From Arthrobacter sp. B0490 (GTDB lineage: Bacteria; Actinomycetota; Actinomycetes; Actinomycetales; Micrococcaceae), in NCBI RefSeq assembly GCF_002929355.1, contig NZ_PJIR01000010.1, positions 42,253 through 106,252 on the forward strand: 64,000 bases of DNA, read 5' to 3'. Positions 51,432 to 61,338 of the stretch are shown here, piece after piece (the first letter of the stretch is position 1; every line of letters begins with the position of its first letter). The position numbers were made by a program, and so were the translations under genes. The notes beneath the pieces are model-generated. The model saw nothing but the letters and a program-made list of their open reading frames with translations, had not been told where the DNA came from and made no database searches.

Positions 51432-52358
51432 ATGAGTACCTTCCAGCAGCCTCCCACCACGCGCATCCGGACGGAACGTGGCCAGAACAGGGAGAGCCTC
51501 GTCGCAGCACTTCCCTGGATCGGTCCGGTCCTGATCCTGATCTTCGGGGTCGTCCTGTTTCCCGCCGCCTACATGATCTACAACTCCACCCGGCGGATCA
51601 GCCAGGCGGGAACCGACGTCGAGGGCGTCGGGTTCGCCAACTTCAGCAGGGTGCTGGCCGATCCGAACCTGCCCCGGATCCTCCTCAACACGCTGGTATG
51701 GGTCGTCGTGGTCGTGACGGTGACGGTCATCCTCTCGCTCGCACTCGCCAACTTCCTCAACAAGCCGTTCCCCGGGCGAACCCTGGTCCGCATGGCGGTG
51801 GTGGTTCCCTGGGCGGCGAGCGTGGTCATGACGACGACCGTCTTCTACTACGGGCTGGACCGCGACTACGGGATCATGAACACCTTCCTCGTCGACATCG
51901 GGCTGCTCGACAGCCCCTACGGCTTCACGAAGAACGTCGCGACGGCCCTGGGTGCGGCGATCGTCGTCGGGATCTTCGTCTCCATCCCCTTCACCACCTA
52001 CACCCTGCTCGCGGGACTCCAGGCGGTACCCGGGGACATCCTCGAAGCCGCGAAGATGGACGGTGCCGGCAAGGTACGCACCTACTTCCTGGTGGTCCTG
52101 CCCCAACTGCGCAGCGCCCTCGCCGTCGCCGTGCTCATCAATGTCATCAATGTCTTCAACAACCTGCCGATCCTGCGCATCATGACCGGCTCGCTTCCCG
52201 GCTACAGCGCCGACACCCTGATGACGTACATCTTCAAGGTCCTCCAGTTCGACCGGCGTCTGGACCTCGCGAGCGCCCTGAGCGTGATCAATTTCGCCAT
52301 CGTGATCGTGATCGTCGCGGCGTACGTGAAGATCGTCAAGCCGATGAGAGAGGACTGA
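51432..52358 (+). CDS. Sugar ABC transporter permease (MalF-type)
   Basis: A 308-residue permease with six membrane helices. The ATPase-coupling EAA loop reads EAAKMDGAGKVRTYFLVVLP. The N-terminus is a polar ~25-residue stretch before the first helix (LPWIGPVLILIFGVVLFPA). It pairs with the next permease. The shared ATPase is not in the operon. Confidence 0.93.
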   Translation: MSTFQQPPTTRIRTERGQNRESLVAALPWIGPVLILIFGVVLFPAAYMIYNSTRRISQAGTDVEGVGFANFSRVLADPNLPRILLNTLVWVVVVVTVTVILSLALANFLNKPFPGRTLVRMAVVVPWAASVVMTTTVFYYGLDRDYGIMNTFLVDIGLLDSPYGFTKNVATALGAAIVVGIFVSIPFTTYTLLAGLQAVPGDILEAAKMDGAGKVRTYFLVVLPQLRSALAVAVLINVINVFNNLPILRIMTGSLPGYSADTLMTYIFKVLQFDRRLDLASALSVINFAIVIVIVAAYVKIVKPMRED

Positions 52359-52359
52359 C

Positions 52360-53268
52360 ATGGCCATCGCACCAGCACGAACAGTTCCGGTTCAGCCGTC
52401 TCCCCAGCCGAGGACCAGGAAGTACGGTGCCGACGGCGTCAGCCGGCGCACGATGGTGGGCCGGATCGTCGTCGGCGTCCTCGTCGCGATCCTCTTCCTC
52501 GTCCCCTACCTCGTCATGCTCGTCGGGTCGCTCAAGACGAGGTCGGAGATCCTCGCCGTCCCGCCCCGTTACTTCCCGCAGGACGGCCTGCAGGTCGGCA
52601 ACTACCTCACGATGTGGTCGACCCCCGAGACGCCCCTGACGTACAACCTCATCTCCACGGTGGTCATCGCCGTGTTCGCGACCCTGCTCGTCCTGCTGGT
52701 CGCCACCCCGGCCGCCTACTACACGGCCCGCTTCAATTTCCCGGGCAGGATGGCGTTCCTGTTCCTCGTGATCGTCACCCAGATGCTGCAGCCGGCCGTG
52801 CTGACGGCGGGGCTCTTCCGGCAGATGCTGGTGCTCGACCTCAATGACACCTGGGTCGCCATGATCCTGATCAACGCGGCGTTCAATCTGTCCTTCGCGC
52901 TGTGGATCATGCACAGCTTCTTCGCCGGGATCCCGAAGGAAGTCGACGAGGCCGCGCAGTTGGACGGGGCGAGCCGCCTGGCCGTGCTCTTCCGGATCAA
53001 CCTGCCGCTCGTGTGGCCGGGGATCGTGACGGCGATCATCTTCACGTTCGTCGCCTCCTGGAACGAGTTCGCCGCCAGCCTCGTCATCATGTCGACGGCG
53101 GAGAACCAGCCGCTCTCGGTCGCCCTCACCAAGTTCATCGGCCAGTACGCGACGAGCTGGCAGTACGTGTTCGGCGTATCCATCGTCGCCATCGTTCCCG
53201 TGATCGTCCTGTTCGCCCTGATCGAGAAGCGGCTCATCGGAGGCCTGACCGCGGGATCGGTGAAGTGA
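52360..53268 (+). CDS. Sugar ABC transporter permease (MalG-type)
   Basis: A 302-residue permease with six helices and EAA loop EVDEAAQLDGASRLAVLFRI, then NLPLVWPGI. The start is one base after the stop of the first permease. Its TGA overlaps the GTG of cutC. In many Actinobacteria such importers use a common MsiK-type ATPase coded elsewhere. Confidence 0.93.
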   Translation: MAIAPARTVPVQPSPQPRTRKYGADGVSRRTMVGRIVVGVLVAILFLVPYLVMLVGSLKTRSEILAVPPRYFPQDGLQVGNYLTMWSTPETPLTYNLISTVVIAVFATLLVLLVATPAAYYTARFNFPGRMAFLFLVIVTQMLQPAVLTAGLFRQMLVLDLNDTWVAMILINAAFNLSFALWIMHSFFAGIPKEVDEAAQLDGASRLAVLFRINLPLVWPGIVTAIIFTFVASWNEFAASLVIMSTAENQPLSVALTKFIGQYATSWQYVFGVSIVAIVPVIVLFALIEKRLIGGLTAGSVK

Positions 53269-54026
53269 CGTCACCCGACCCGACGCCGCCTGCCGTCGAG
53301 ATAGCCGTCACGTCGCCGGCCGGGGCGCGGGCGGCGATCGCGGGAGGAGCGGATCGGGTCGAGCTCTGTACCGCCCTCGAACTCGGCGGGCTGACGCCGA
53401 GCCTGACGATGACCGAGGAGGCCGTCGCCACGGGCATACCGGTACAGGTGCTGATCCGCTGCAGGCCGGGCGGTTTCGTCTACTCCCCCGAGGAGATCGG
53501 CTGGATGGCGGACGAGGCTGCCCGGGCCGTCGTCGCCGGCGCGGCGGGCGTCGTGATCGGTGCCCTCACGACGGACGGGCGGATCGATCTCCCCTCGCTC
53601 CACCGGCTCTCCGCAGCCGCCCGCGCCGTCGACCCCGGGACACAGGTGACCTTCCACCGCGCCATCGACCAGCTCCGGGATCCTGCAGCACACCTCGAGG
53701 ACCTCGCCGCAGCCGGCATCGACCGCATCCTCACCTCCGGAGGTGCTCCCACCGTCGACCTGGGGCTGCGGCAGATCGCAGCGATGCTCGACCGCGGGAC
53801 GGGCATCGAGGTCATGGCCGGGGGCGGGATCTCGCCGGAGACCCTGCGCAGTGTCCTTGCCGTCGGGGTGCACGCGGTGCACCTGTCGGCGAAGAAGGCG
53901 GTGCGGCAGACGTCCCCGCACTGGATACCCGTGGGGTCCACCACCGCGGCCGACGGCGACGTCCACTATCGGACGGACGCATCCCTCGTCCGGGAAACGG
54001 TCCGGACAGCACGCAACTCCGGTTAG
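53265..54026 (+). CDS. cutC: CutC-family TIM-barrel protein
   Basis: A 253-residue protein with the CutC pattern: VEIAVTSPAGARAAIAGGAD, then RVELCTALELGGLTPS, VLIRCRPGGFVYSP, GVVIGALTTDGRID, VTFHRAIDQLRDP, RILTSGGAPT and GIEVMAGGGIS. CutC is annotated as copper homeostasis, but this is weakly supported for many members. Here it is coupled by GTGA to a sugar importer and ends the operon, which points to a sugar-related enzymatic role (inference). Confidence 0.92.
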   Translation: MTSPDPTPPAVEIAVTSPAGARAAIAGGADRVELCTALELGGLTPSLTMTEEAVATGIPVQVLIRCRPGGFVYSPEEIGWMADEAARAVVAGAAGVVIGALTTDGRIDLPSLHRLSAAARAVDPGTQVTFHRAIDQLRDPAAHLEDLAAAGIDRILTSGGAPTVDLGLRQIAAMLDRGTGIEVMAGGGISPETLRSVLAVGVHAVHLSAKKAVRQTSPHWIPVGSTTAADGDVHYRTDASLVRETVRTARNSG

Positions 54027-54098
54027 CGTGAGGTGCCACGCGGGAGGGGGCTCCTGACCCCCGGGCGGCCTGCGATCCGGGGAGTGTGCCCGCCCGCG

Positions 54099-54104
54099 TA
54101 GGCT
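54099..54104 (+). promoter_or_regulatory. Leaderless -10 box (TAGGCT) of the CynX-like gene
   Basis: TAGGCT ends 7 bases before the ATG at 54112. Confidence 0.55.
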
Positions 54105-54111
54105 GGAATCG

Positions 54112-55362
54112 ATGAACATCCCCGCCCGATCGCGTTTCCCGGTGCTGCTCCTGCTGGGCATCGTGTTCATCGGCTTCATCCTCCGCGGACCGATCGTGGC
54201 CGTCGCTCCCATCACGGGCCGGATCAGCGATGAGCTGTCCCTGAGCGCCGCCCAGGCAGGGCTGCTGACGACGCTGCCGGTGCTGTGCTTCGCCGTCATG
54301 ACGCCCTTCGCCTCCCTGTTCGTGGGGAGGGCCGGTGCGAACTTCGCCACGACGACGGCCATCCTCGGCGTAGGAGTCGGTTCCATCGTCCGGTCGGCGG
54401 GCGGGCTGGACGCCACCGTCGCGGGCACCGTCATCATGGGAGCCTTCATCACGATCGGCAACGTGGTTCTCCCGGTCATCATCCGCCGGGACATCGCGCC
54501 CGGGCGGGTCGGCATCGTCACCGGTGCCTACACGTCGGCGCTGAACGTGAGCTCGATGATCACGACCCTCGCCACGGCGCCTCTCGCCGCCGCCTTCGGC
54601 TGGCGCGGGGCGCTGCTGACGTGGATCGGGTTCGTCGTCGCTGCTGCCGCCGTGTGGCTGAAAGCCATCGGGCCGGACGCGGCGTTCCGGTGGGGGCCCC
54701 TCGAGCCGGCCGCGGAATCGGCCGCAGACGAGACCGTCGCGCCCGACACCCATGACACCCGTGCCCCCGAGCTCCCGGTCGCGAAACCACGGACCTGGCT
54801 CAGCCTCCCGGCTGTTCTCCTGTCGCTGACTTTCGGCGCCCAGGCGTTCTCCTACTACGGACTCACCGCGTGGCTCCCGACCATCCTCGAGCAGGAGCTC
54901 GGCTACTCGGCCGGGCAGGCCGGGACGAGCTCGTCCATCTTCCAGATCGCCGCCGTCGTCGGCGCGCTCGGGGTGCCGATGCTCTCCTCACGGCTGGGGG
55001 TCCCGAGGACCTTCGCCCTCGTGTCGGCGCTGTGGATCAGTTGTCCGGCGGGACTCCTGCTCGCTCCCGCCGGCTGGCCGGCCTGGGGCTTCCTGGGTGG
55101 TGTGGCCCAGGGAGGAGGCATCACGATCGTGTTCATGCTCGTGGTGCAGCTCGCGCTCAGCGGCACACATGCCCGCCGGCTCTCGGCCATGGTGCAGGGT
55201 GCCGGTTATGCCGTCGGCGCCACGGCCCCGTTCCTCGTCGGCGCCGTCCACGACGCCACCGACGCCTGGGCGTTACCGATCGTCGTCGTCCTCGCCGCGA
55301 CCGTCCTCTTCGCAGCCGCCGGGATCGCAGGGTGCATCCGCGCCGGCGTCGCGCGTCGGTGA
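54112..55362 (+). CDS. CynX/NimT-family MFS transporter
   Basis: A 416-residue MFS transporter with 12 helices and a central polar loop (about 195-225). LGIVFIGFILRGPIVAVAPI, then LSLSAAQAGLLTTLPVLCFA and TIGNVVLPVIIRRDI are typical of the CynX/NimT branch, which includes cyanate and nitroimidazole transporters. The substrate here is unknown. No ribosome binding site; TAGGCT is 7 bases before the ATG, so it is likely leaderless. It is convergent with the next MFS gene. Confidence 0.88.
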   Translation: MNIPARSRFPVLLLLGIVFIGFILRGPIVAVAPITGRISDELSLSAAQAGLLTTLPVLCFAVMTPFASLFVGRAGANFATTTAILGVGVGSIVRSAGGLDATVAGTVIMGAFITIGNVVLPVIIRRDIAPGRVGIVTGAYTSALNVSSMITTLATAPLAAAFGWRGALLTWIGFVVAAAAVWLKAIGPDAAFRWGPLEPAAESAADETVAPDTHDTRAPELPVAKPRTWLSLPAVLLSLTFGAQAFSYYGLTAWLPTILEQELGYSAGQAGTSSSIFQIAAVVGALGVPMLSSRLGVPRTFALVSALWISCPAGLLLAPAGWPAWGFLGGVAQGGGITIVFMLVVQLALSGTHARRLSAMVQGAGYAVGATAPFLVGAVHDATDAWALPIVVVLAATVLFAAAGIAGCIRAGVARR

Positions 55363-55413
55363 CGGCGAGGGGCCGGACCGGACTACGGTGCCGGATGCTC
55401 CAGCGGTCGATCC

Positions 55414-56643
55414 CTACCGGAGGTTCCGCCGAGAGGGCGCGCCTCCACTCGCACCGCGGAGAGCGATGGCGGCCAGGAGCGCGGCGAGTCCCGCCAGGGC
55501 TGTGGTGAAGGCGACGACGCCGGGCCACCCGAACCGACCGAAGAAGAGGCCGCCGGCCCACCCCACCGCGCTGGATCCGGCGTAGTAGGCGAAGTTGTAG
55601 AGACTCGCCGCCTGTGCGCGGCCCTCGGTGGCGAGCACCGCCGTCCACCCGGAAGCCACGGAATGGGCGGCGAAGAAGCCGCCGGTGAAGATGACGAGCC
55701 CGACGACGACGAGGGGGAGGTGCCCGGCGAGTGTCACGGACAGCCCCGCCACCATGACGAGAATGGCGGAGAGCAGCACGGGGAGCTTCCCGTGCCTTCC
55801 ACTGAGGTCACCGGCGACGCGGGACGTCACCGTCCCTGCAAGGTAGGCGAGGAACAGGAGACTGACGACGGATGCCGGCAGCAGGTAGGGCGGAGCCTCG
55901 AGCCGGAACCCCAGGTAGTTGTACACCGCGACGAAGGCACCCATGAGGAGGAAGCCCTGCGCGTAGACGGCCAGCAGGGGAGGGGACCTCACATTCATCA
56001 CGAGGCGGGCGAGGAGCGACGGTCCCTGCCCGCGGACCGTCGGGACGAAACCACGGGCGTGGGGAGCCAGGAGGAGGAACGTGACGACCGCGCCGCCGGC
56101 CAGGAGGCTGACGCCCAGCACACCGGCCCGCCACCCCAGCGCGTCCCCGATGAAACCCGCGACGAGCCGCCCGGTGAGGCCGCCGAGCGTCGTCCCGGCG
56201 ATATAGGTACCGGCCGCAACGGCGACATGGCGTTTCTGCACCTCTTCGTGAAGGTAGACGAGAGCTGTCGCCGGCACGCCGCCGAGCGCGATCCCCTCCA
56301 GGAGGCGCAGCCCGATCAGCACGGGGAACGACGGCGCCACCGCGCCCAGCAGGCCCAGGACGACCGCCGCGCTCATCGCCCAGGCGATACTCCGCCGGCG
56401 CCCGATCCGGTCGGCGACAGCGGACCAGGGGATCACCGCCAGGGCCAGGCCGAGCGTCGCCGCGGAGACGGACAGCGCGGCCTGGGAAGGGGAGACGTCG
56501 TACTCGGAGGCGACGGCCGTCAGCAGACCCTGGAACGAGTACAGCTGCGCGAAGGTCGCCAGTCCCGCGAAGACGAGGGCGAGCAGCATCCTGCGGTAGG
56601 CCGGCGAGTCCTTCGCGTGACCGGGCCAGGGACCGTCACGCAT
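55414..56643 (-). CDS. YnfM-like MFS transporter
   Basis: A 409-residue MFS transporter with 12 helices. The N-terminal FAQLYSFQGLLTAVASEYDV, then IPWSAVADRIGRRRSIAWAM is the MFS motif A region, and GIALGGVPATALVYLHEEV, HSVASGWTAVLATEGRAQAA and LYNFAYYAGSSAVGWAGG match the YnfM/arabinose-efflux-like branch. Substrate unknown. The ATG at 56643 has no clear ribosome binding site or -10 box, so the start is uncertain. Confidence 0.88.
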   Translation of the reverse strand: MRDGPWPGHAKDSPAYRRMLLALVFAGLATFAQLYSFQGLLTAVASEYDVSPSQAALSVSAATLGLALAVIPWSAVADRIGRRRSIAWAMSAAVVLGLLGAVAPSFPVLIGLRLLEGIALGGVPATALVYLHEEVQKRHVAVAAGTYIAGTTLGGLTGRLVAGFIGDALGWRAGVLGVSLLAGGAVVTFLLLAPHARGFVPTVRGQGPSLLARLVMNVRSPPLLAVYAQGFLLMGAFVAVYNYLGFRLEAPPYLLPASVVSLLFLAYLAGTVTSRVAGDLSGRHGKLPVLLSAILVMVAGLSVTLAGHLPLVVVGLVIFTGGFFAAHSVASGWTAVLATEGRAQAASLYNFAYYAGSSAVGWAGGLFFGRFGWPGVVAFTTALAGLAALLAAIALRGASGGAPSRRNLR

Positions 56644-56929
56644 CGACGCGACGACCGCCCGCCGCGGCGATCCGAGGGGGCCCCGAGGTCGGCGGCCCGC
56701 CGGGCCGCGTCGGGACCCTGCTCCCGGCTTCCCCGGCCGGGGTCGATGGTCCAGGGATCAGCACCACGATTCCTACGTCCTCCGTTGCAGGGACAGTCCG
56801 ACGCCCGGTGGTCGCCGGTCGTACCCGAGCGACGGGTCGGTCTCCGCCGAGGACGTCGACGACGACCTCCCTGCATTCTTCCCCATGCACCCGCACGCCG
56901 ACCCGATCCTGCACGTCGAGGCCCGATGA
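56621..56929 (+). pseudogene. Possible gene remnant with coding-like tail and no start codon
   Basis: One plus-strand frame is open from 56621 to the TGA at 56927-56929. Its last ~45 codons have strong G/C at third positions and encode an acidic, His-containing tail (AEDVDDDLPAFFPMHPHADP, then ILHVEAR) that looks like a real protein end. The frame has no ATG, GTG or TTG start before an ATG 14 codons from the end. It may be the remnant of a truncated gene, or chance coding bias. The 356-base stretch 56644-56999 holds no other gene candidate. Confidence 0.3.
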
Positions 56930-56999
56930 GGCCGGCCGGACGGAGGACTAAGCTGGTCGGGCCGGAGACCGCCCGGCCCCGCTCCCAGAGAGGCCCTTG

Positions 57000-57608
57000 A
57001 TGGCAGCTGCATCGTCCGCACCGGGCGCCGGTCCCGACACCGCCGAGCTCCGGGTGTGGAAACCGTTCCTGGCCCGCGCCGTCGTGAGCGCCCTGTTCGG
57101 GCTGGTGACCATCTTCTGGCGCGATCCGTCCACGCTCGTGATGTCCGTGGCGGGCGGGCTCTACCTCCTGCTGAACGGCGCGGCCTACCTTTGGACGCAC
57201 CGCATGGAGCACTGGGGGCCGCCGCACAGGCTGCCCGACGTCGGCGGGGGGCTGCTCCTCGGAGCCGGGATCGCGAGCCTCGTCTTCCCCGACGGCCGCA
57301 GCTTCGCCTTCGCGGGGGCCGTCGCGCTGGTGGTCGCGGGCGCCGCCGAACTGGTCCGCGGGCTCGCCCTCCGCACCCATGCGGCATCGCGGGACCTCGT
57401 CGTCGTCGGCAGCGTGGCGATGATCACGGGCGGCATCCTGCCGTTCGTCGAGCAGCTCGGGGCGCACGCCCTGCTCGGCGTGACCGGCGGCGGCGCGCTC
57501 CTCACCGCCGTCGTGCTCGGTATCGCTGGCCTCAGCTACCGGCACGATTCAGCGCTCAGCGCATCGTCCGCCTCCGGCGTCCAGGGCGGACCGGACCCCG
57601 TAAACTAG
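57000..57608 (+). CDS. HdeD-like six-helix membrane protein
   Basis: A 202-residue protein with six hydrophobic helices (about 23-40, 43-63, 76-93, 97-115, 126-145, 150-172) in the repeated hairpin pattern of the DUF308/HdeD group. A polar N-terminus of ~17 residues precedes the first helix. GAGAGG lies 6 bases before the ATG at 57000. Members are thought to act in acid or envelope stress. This assignment is from topology and not from a clear motif. Confidence 0.75.
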   Translation: MAAASSAPGAGPDTAELRVWKPFLARAVVSALFGLVTIFWRDPSTLVMSVAGGLYLLLNGAAYLWTHRMEHWGPPHRLPDVGGGLLLGAGIASLVFPDGRSFAFAGAVALVVAGAAELVRGLALRTHAASRDLVVVGSVAMITGGILPFVEQLGAHALLGVTGGGALLTAVVLGIAGLSYRHDSALSASSASGVQGGPDPVN

Positions 57609-57653
57609 AGGCTCTACGTCTCGTAGAAATATCAGGAACCGGAAGGAGTGCCC

Positions 57654-58025
57654 GTGGCCAACCGCCAGCCGGGGAAACCCACGCAGGGACGATTCCGCCA
57701 CGGCATCAAGGCACCCCTCGTCTTCTCCGCCGTCCTGGCCGTGGTGGCCGGCGTCGCGACGTCGATCTTCGCCACGGGAGGTGGCTCCAAGGAGCTGCGC
57801 GTCGATCTGGGCCTCACGGCGGCCGGGATCGCCTTCATCGCCTCCCTCGTGATCTGCGCGATGCTCATGATGGCCGAGACGCCCAATGCCGAGCACCTCA
57901 GCAAGGGATCCGGCATCAACCGCTCGACGGCGAAACCGGATCCCCAGAACCCCTCCCCGGAGCCCGCCCCCGGGCCGGATGACGAACCGCGTTACGGGGA
58001 GCGGCTGCCGAAGCAGGACAGCTGA
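57654..58025 (+). CDS. Small two-helix membrane protein, hypothetical
   Basis: A 123-residue protein with a basic N-terminus, helices at about 22-42 and 54-76, and a Pro/Glu-rich charged tail. AAGGAG sits 5 bases before GTG 57654; an in-frame GTG at 57648 overlaps that site and is rejected. I recognise no family. It follows the HdeD-like gene by 45 bases and could be co-transcribed. Confidence 0.75.
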   Translation: MANRQPGKPTQGRFRHGIKAPLVFSAVLAVVAGVATSIFATGGGSKELRVDLGLTAAGIAFIASLVICAMLMMAETPNAEHLSKGSGINRSTAKPDPQNPSPEPAPGPDDEPRYGERLPKQDS

Positions 58026-58042
58026 CCCCTTGACGTCCCTGT

Positions 58043-58048
58043 TAGCCT
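58043..58048 (+). promoter_or_regulatory. Leaderless -10 box (TAGCCT) of the AAA+ gene
   Basis: TAGCCT ends 6 bases before the ATG at 58055. Confidence 0.5.
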
Positions 58049-58054
58049 CCCACC

Positions 58055-59656
58055 ATGGGGGATGACCTGGCAGGATTCGTTCGGGATTTCGGTGCGCTGG
58101 CACGGATGGCGCTGGAGGCGCAGCCCCGCTCGGCGCGCGGACGGGAGCTCGTCGACACGCTCTCGGCGCATCTCCGGGCCGAGCCCGGCAGCGTGCCCGT
58201 CGTGGTCGAGGAGGTCCCGCCCCACCGTTTCGTGGACGCGGACATCGTCCTCGCGTCGCTCACGGCGGACGGCCGCTGCGTGGGCATCGGTGGCGGCGAC
58301 CAGCGCCATCACATGTCCTTCAGCGACATGATCCAGCAGTCGGAGGCCTTTCCGAACTTCCCGTTGTCCCAGCCCGACTACGCGAACCTGCCGATCGGCC
58401 CTGACGAGCAGCGGCAGGCGGTGGCCTTGGGCCTCCGCCTGTTCGAGCGGGACGGCGTGCCCCTGGCGGTCCTGCAGCGCAACGCGGAGCCGCGCTACGG
58501 CCGGCAGACGGCATCCCTCGAGGTGATGAGCGGAGATGCCGACGCCGTCACCGGGTTCCTCGCCGAGTTCCGGCGGAGGATGCAGCGCGAGAGCGTGATG
58601 AAGGGGCAGGTGCTGTCCTTCACGGTCGAGGACTTCGGGCCGAGCAGCGCCGGCGTGACGTTCCACCACCGGCCCACCCTCGAGGCCGCCGACGTCATCC
58701 TCCCCGAAGGACTGCTGGAACGTGTCAGTGAGCACGCCCTCGGCATCGCCGCGCATCGGCAGGCACTGATCGCGGCCGGCCAGCACCTCAAGCGCGGGAT
58801 CCTCCTGTACGGCCCGCCGGGCACCGGCAAGACCCACACCGTCCGGTACCTGCTGGGCGCGAGCGCGGGGACGACGGCGATCATCCTCTCGGGCGGGACG
58901 CTGCGGCATGTGGGCGAGGCGGCCAGGACGGCCCGTGCCCTCCAGCCGTCGATCGTGGTCCTCGAAGACTGCGATCTCATCGCGGAGGACCGCAGCTTCG
59001 GACACGGCCCGCAGCCCCTCCTCTTCGAGGTGCTGGACGCCATGGACGGACTCGACGATGACGCCGACGTCACCTTCGTGCTGACCACCAACCGCGTGGA
59101 CATGCTGGAGCGGGCCCTCGCGCAGCGACCCGGACGGGTGGACCTCGCCGTGGAGGTGCCGCTCCCCGGGGAGCACGAGCGGGCAGCCCTGCTGCGCCTC
59201 TATGCGCGCGATCTCGCCTTCAGCGACGATGCCGTCGGCGCCGCCTCCGGTCGCACCGAGGGCACGACGGCGTCCTTCACCCGAGAGCTGGTGCGCCGCG
59301 CCGTCCTCGCGGCCGCACTGCAGGACGTGCCGCTCGCCGATCGGCACCTGCTCGCGGCGGTGGACGAGCTGATGGCCGACGGCGCGTCGCTGACGCGGAG
59401 CCTGCTCGGCAGCAACGACACGGATCGGGAGGACGGCGTACCGTCCGTCCATGGCTCCTTCGGGTACGTACCCGGGGCGGCCACCTACTCCGGGAGCTAC
59501 TCCCCGGCGTACGGGTCCTCGCTGTCCCTGTCCTTCGAGGGGGAAGGGTTCGCCGACGGCTACGACGGCTCTCCCGACGGTATGCAGGGCGGCACCACGG
59601 CCGAGGACCCGCCCGGCAACGGGTCGGACGATCCCGCGGGCGACGGCGGTCGCTGA
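58055..59656 (+). CDS. Classical AAA+ ATPase of unknown function
   Basis: A 533-residue protein. The ~230-residue N-terminal part is of unknown type. The single AAA+ domain has Walker A YGPPGTGKTH (252-261), Walker B IVVLEDCDLI (300-309), the sensor-1 region FVLTTNRVDML, and an arginine-finger-like RALAQRPGRVDLAVE. This is the FtsH/Cdc48-type pattern, so it likely unfolds or remodels proteins as a hexamer. The tail after ~455 is Gly/Ser/Tyr/Asp-rich and disordered. No protease domain is fused. The gene is probably leaderless. Confidence 0.88.
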   Translation: MGDDLAGFVRDFGALARMALEAQPRSARGRELVDTLSAHLRAEPGSVPVVVEEVPPHRFVDADIVLASLTADGRCVGIGGGDQRHHMSFSDMIQQSEAFPNFPLSQPDYANLPIGPDEQRQAVALGLRLFERDGVPLAVLQRNAEPRYGRQTASLEVMSGDADAVTGFLAEFRRRMQRESVMKGQVLSFTVEDFGPSSAGVTFHHRPTLEAADVILPEGLLERVSEHALGIAAHRQALIAAGQHLKRGILLYGPPGTGKTHTVRYLLGASAGTTAIILSGGTLRHVGEAARTARALQPSIVVLEDCDLIAEDRSFGHGPQPLLFEVLDAMDGLDDDADVTFVLTTNRVDMLERALAQRPGRVDLAVEVPLPGEHERAALLRLYARDLAFSDDAVGAASGRTEGTTASFTRELVRRAVLAAALQDVPLADRHLLAAVDELMADGASLTRSLLGSNDTDREDGVPSVHGSFGYVPGAATYSGSYSPAYGSSLSLSFEGEGFADGYDGSPDGMQGGTTAEDPPGNGSDDPAGDGGR

Positions 59657-59736
59657 CCCCGCCGGCCGGTTCGGCCCGTGGGGCGCTGCCCCCCGACGTC
59701 GTCTCGCGGATGTGGCCGCCGGTCCCGTCGGGGTTC

Positions 59737-61185
<1,449 letters not shown>

Positions 61186-61338
61186 TCACGGGCGCCCGTC
61201 CTGCACCGCCCACCGGGGCAGTTCCTCGCGCTCGCCACCGCAGCTCGCCATTCTGCCCCCGCACAGGGGCCTTGCGGCAAGATCCCCCCGGAGCCGTATC
61301 CTGATCACGGCAGGACAGCGACGGCTCCTCCCGATTCC

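Noticed and set aside
57614..57626. CTACG-TCT-CGTAG short inverted repeat before the two-helix protein gene
   Set aside because: A 5-bp stem is too short to support an operator or terminator without further evidence.
58055..59656. AAA+ gene as part of a defence system
   Set aside because: No nuclease, reverse transcriptase, toxin or other defence partner lies nearby.
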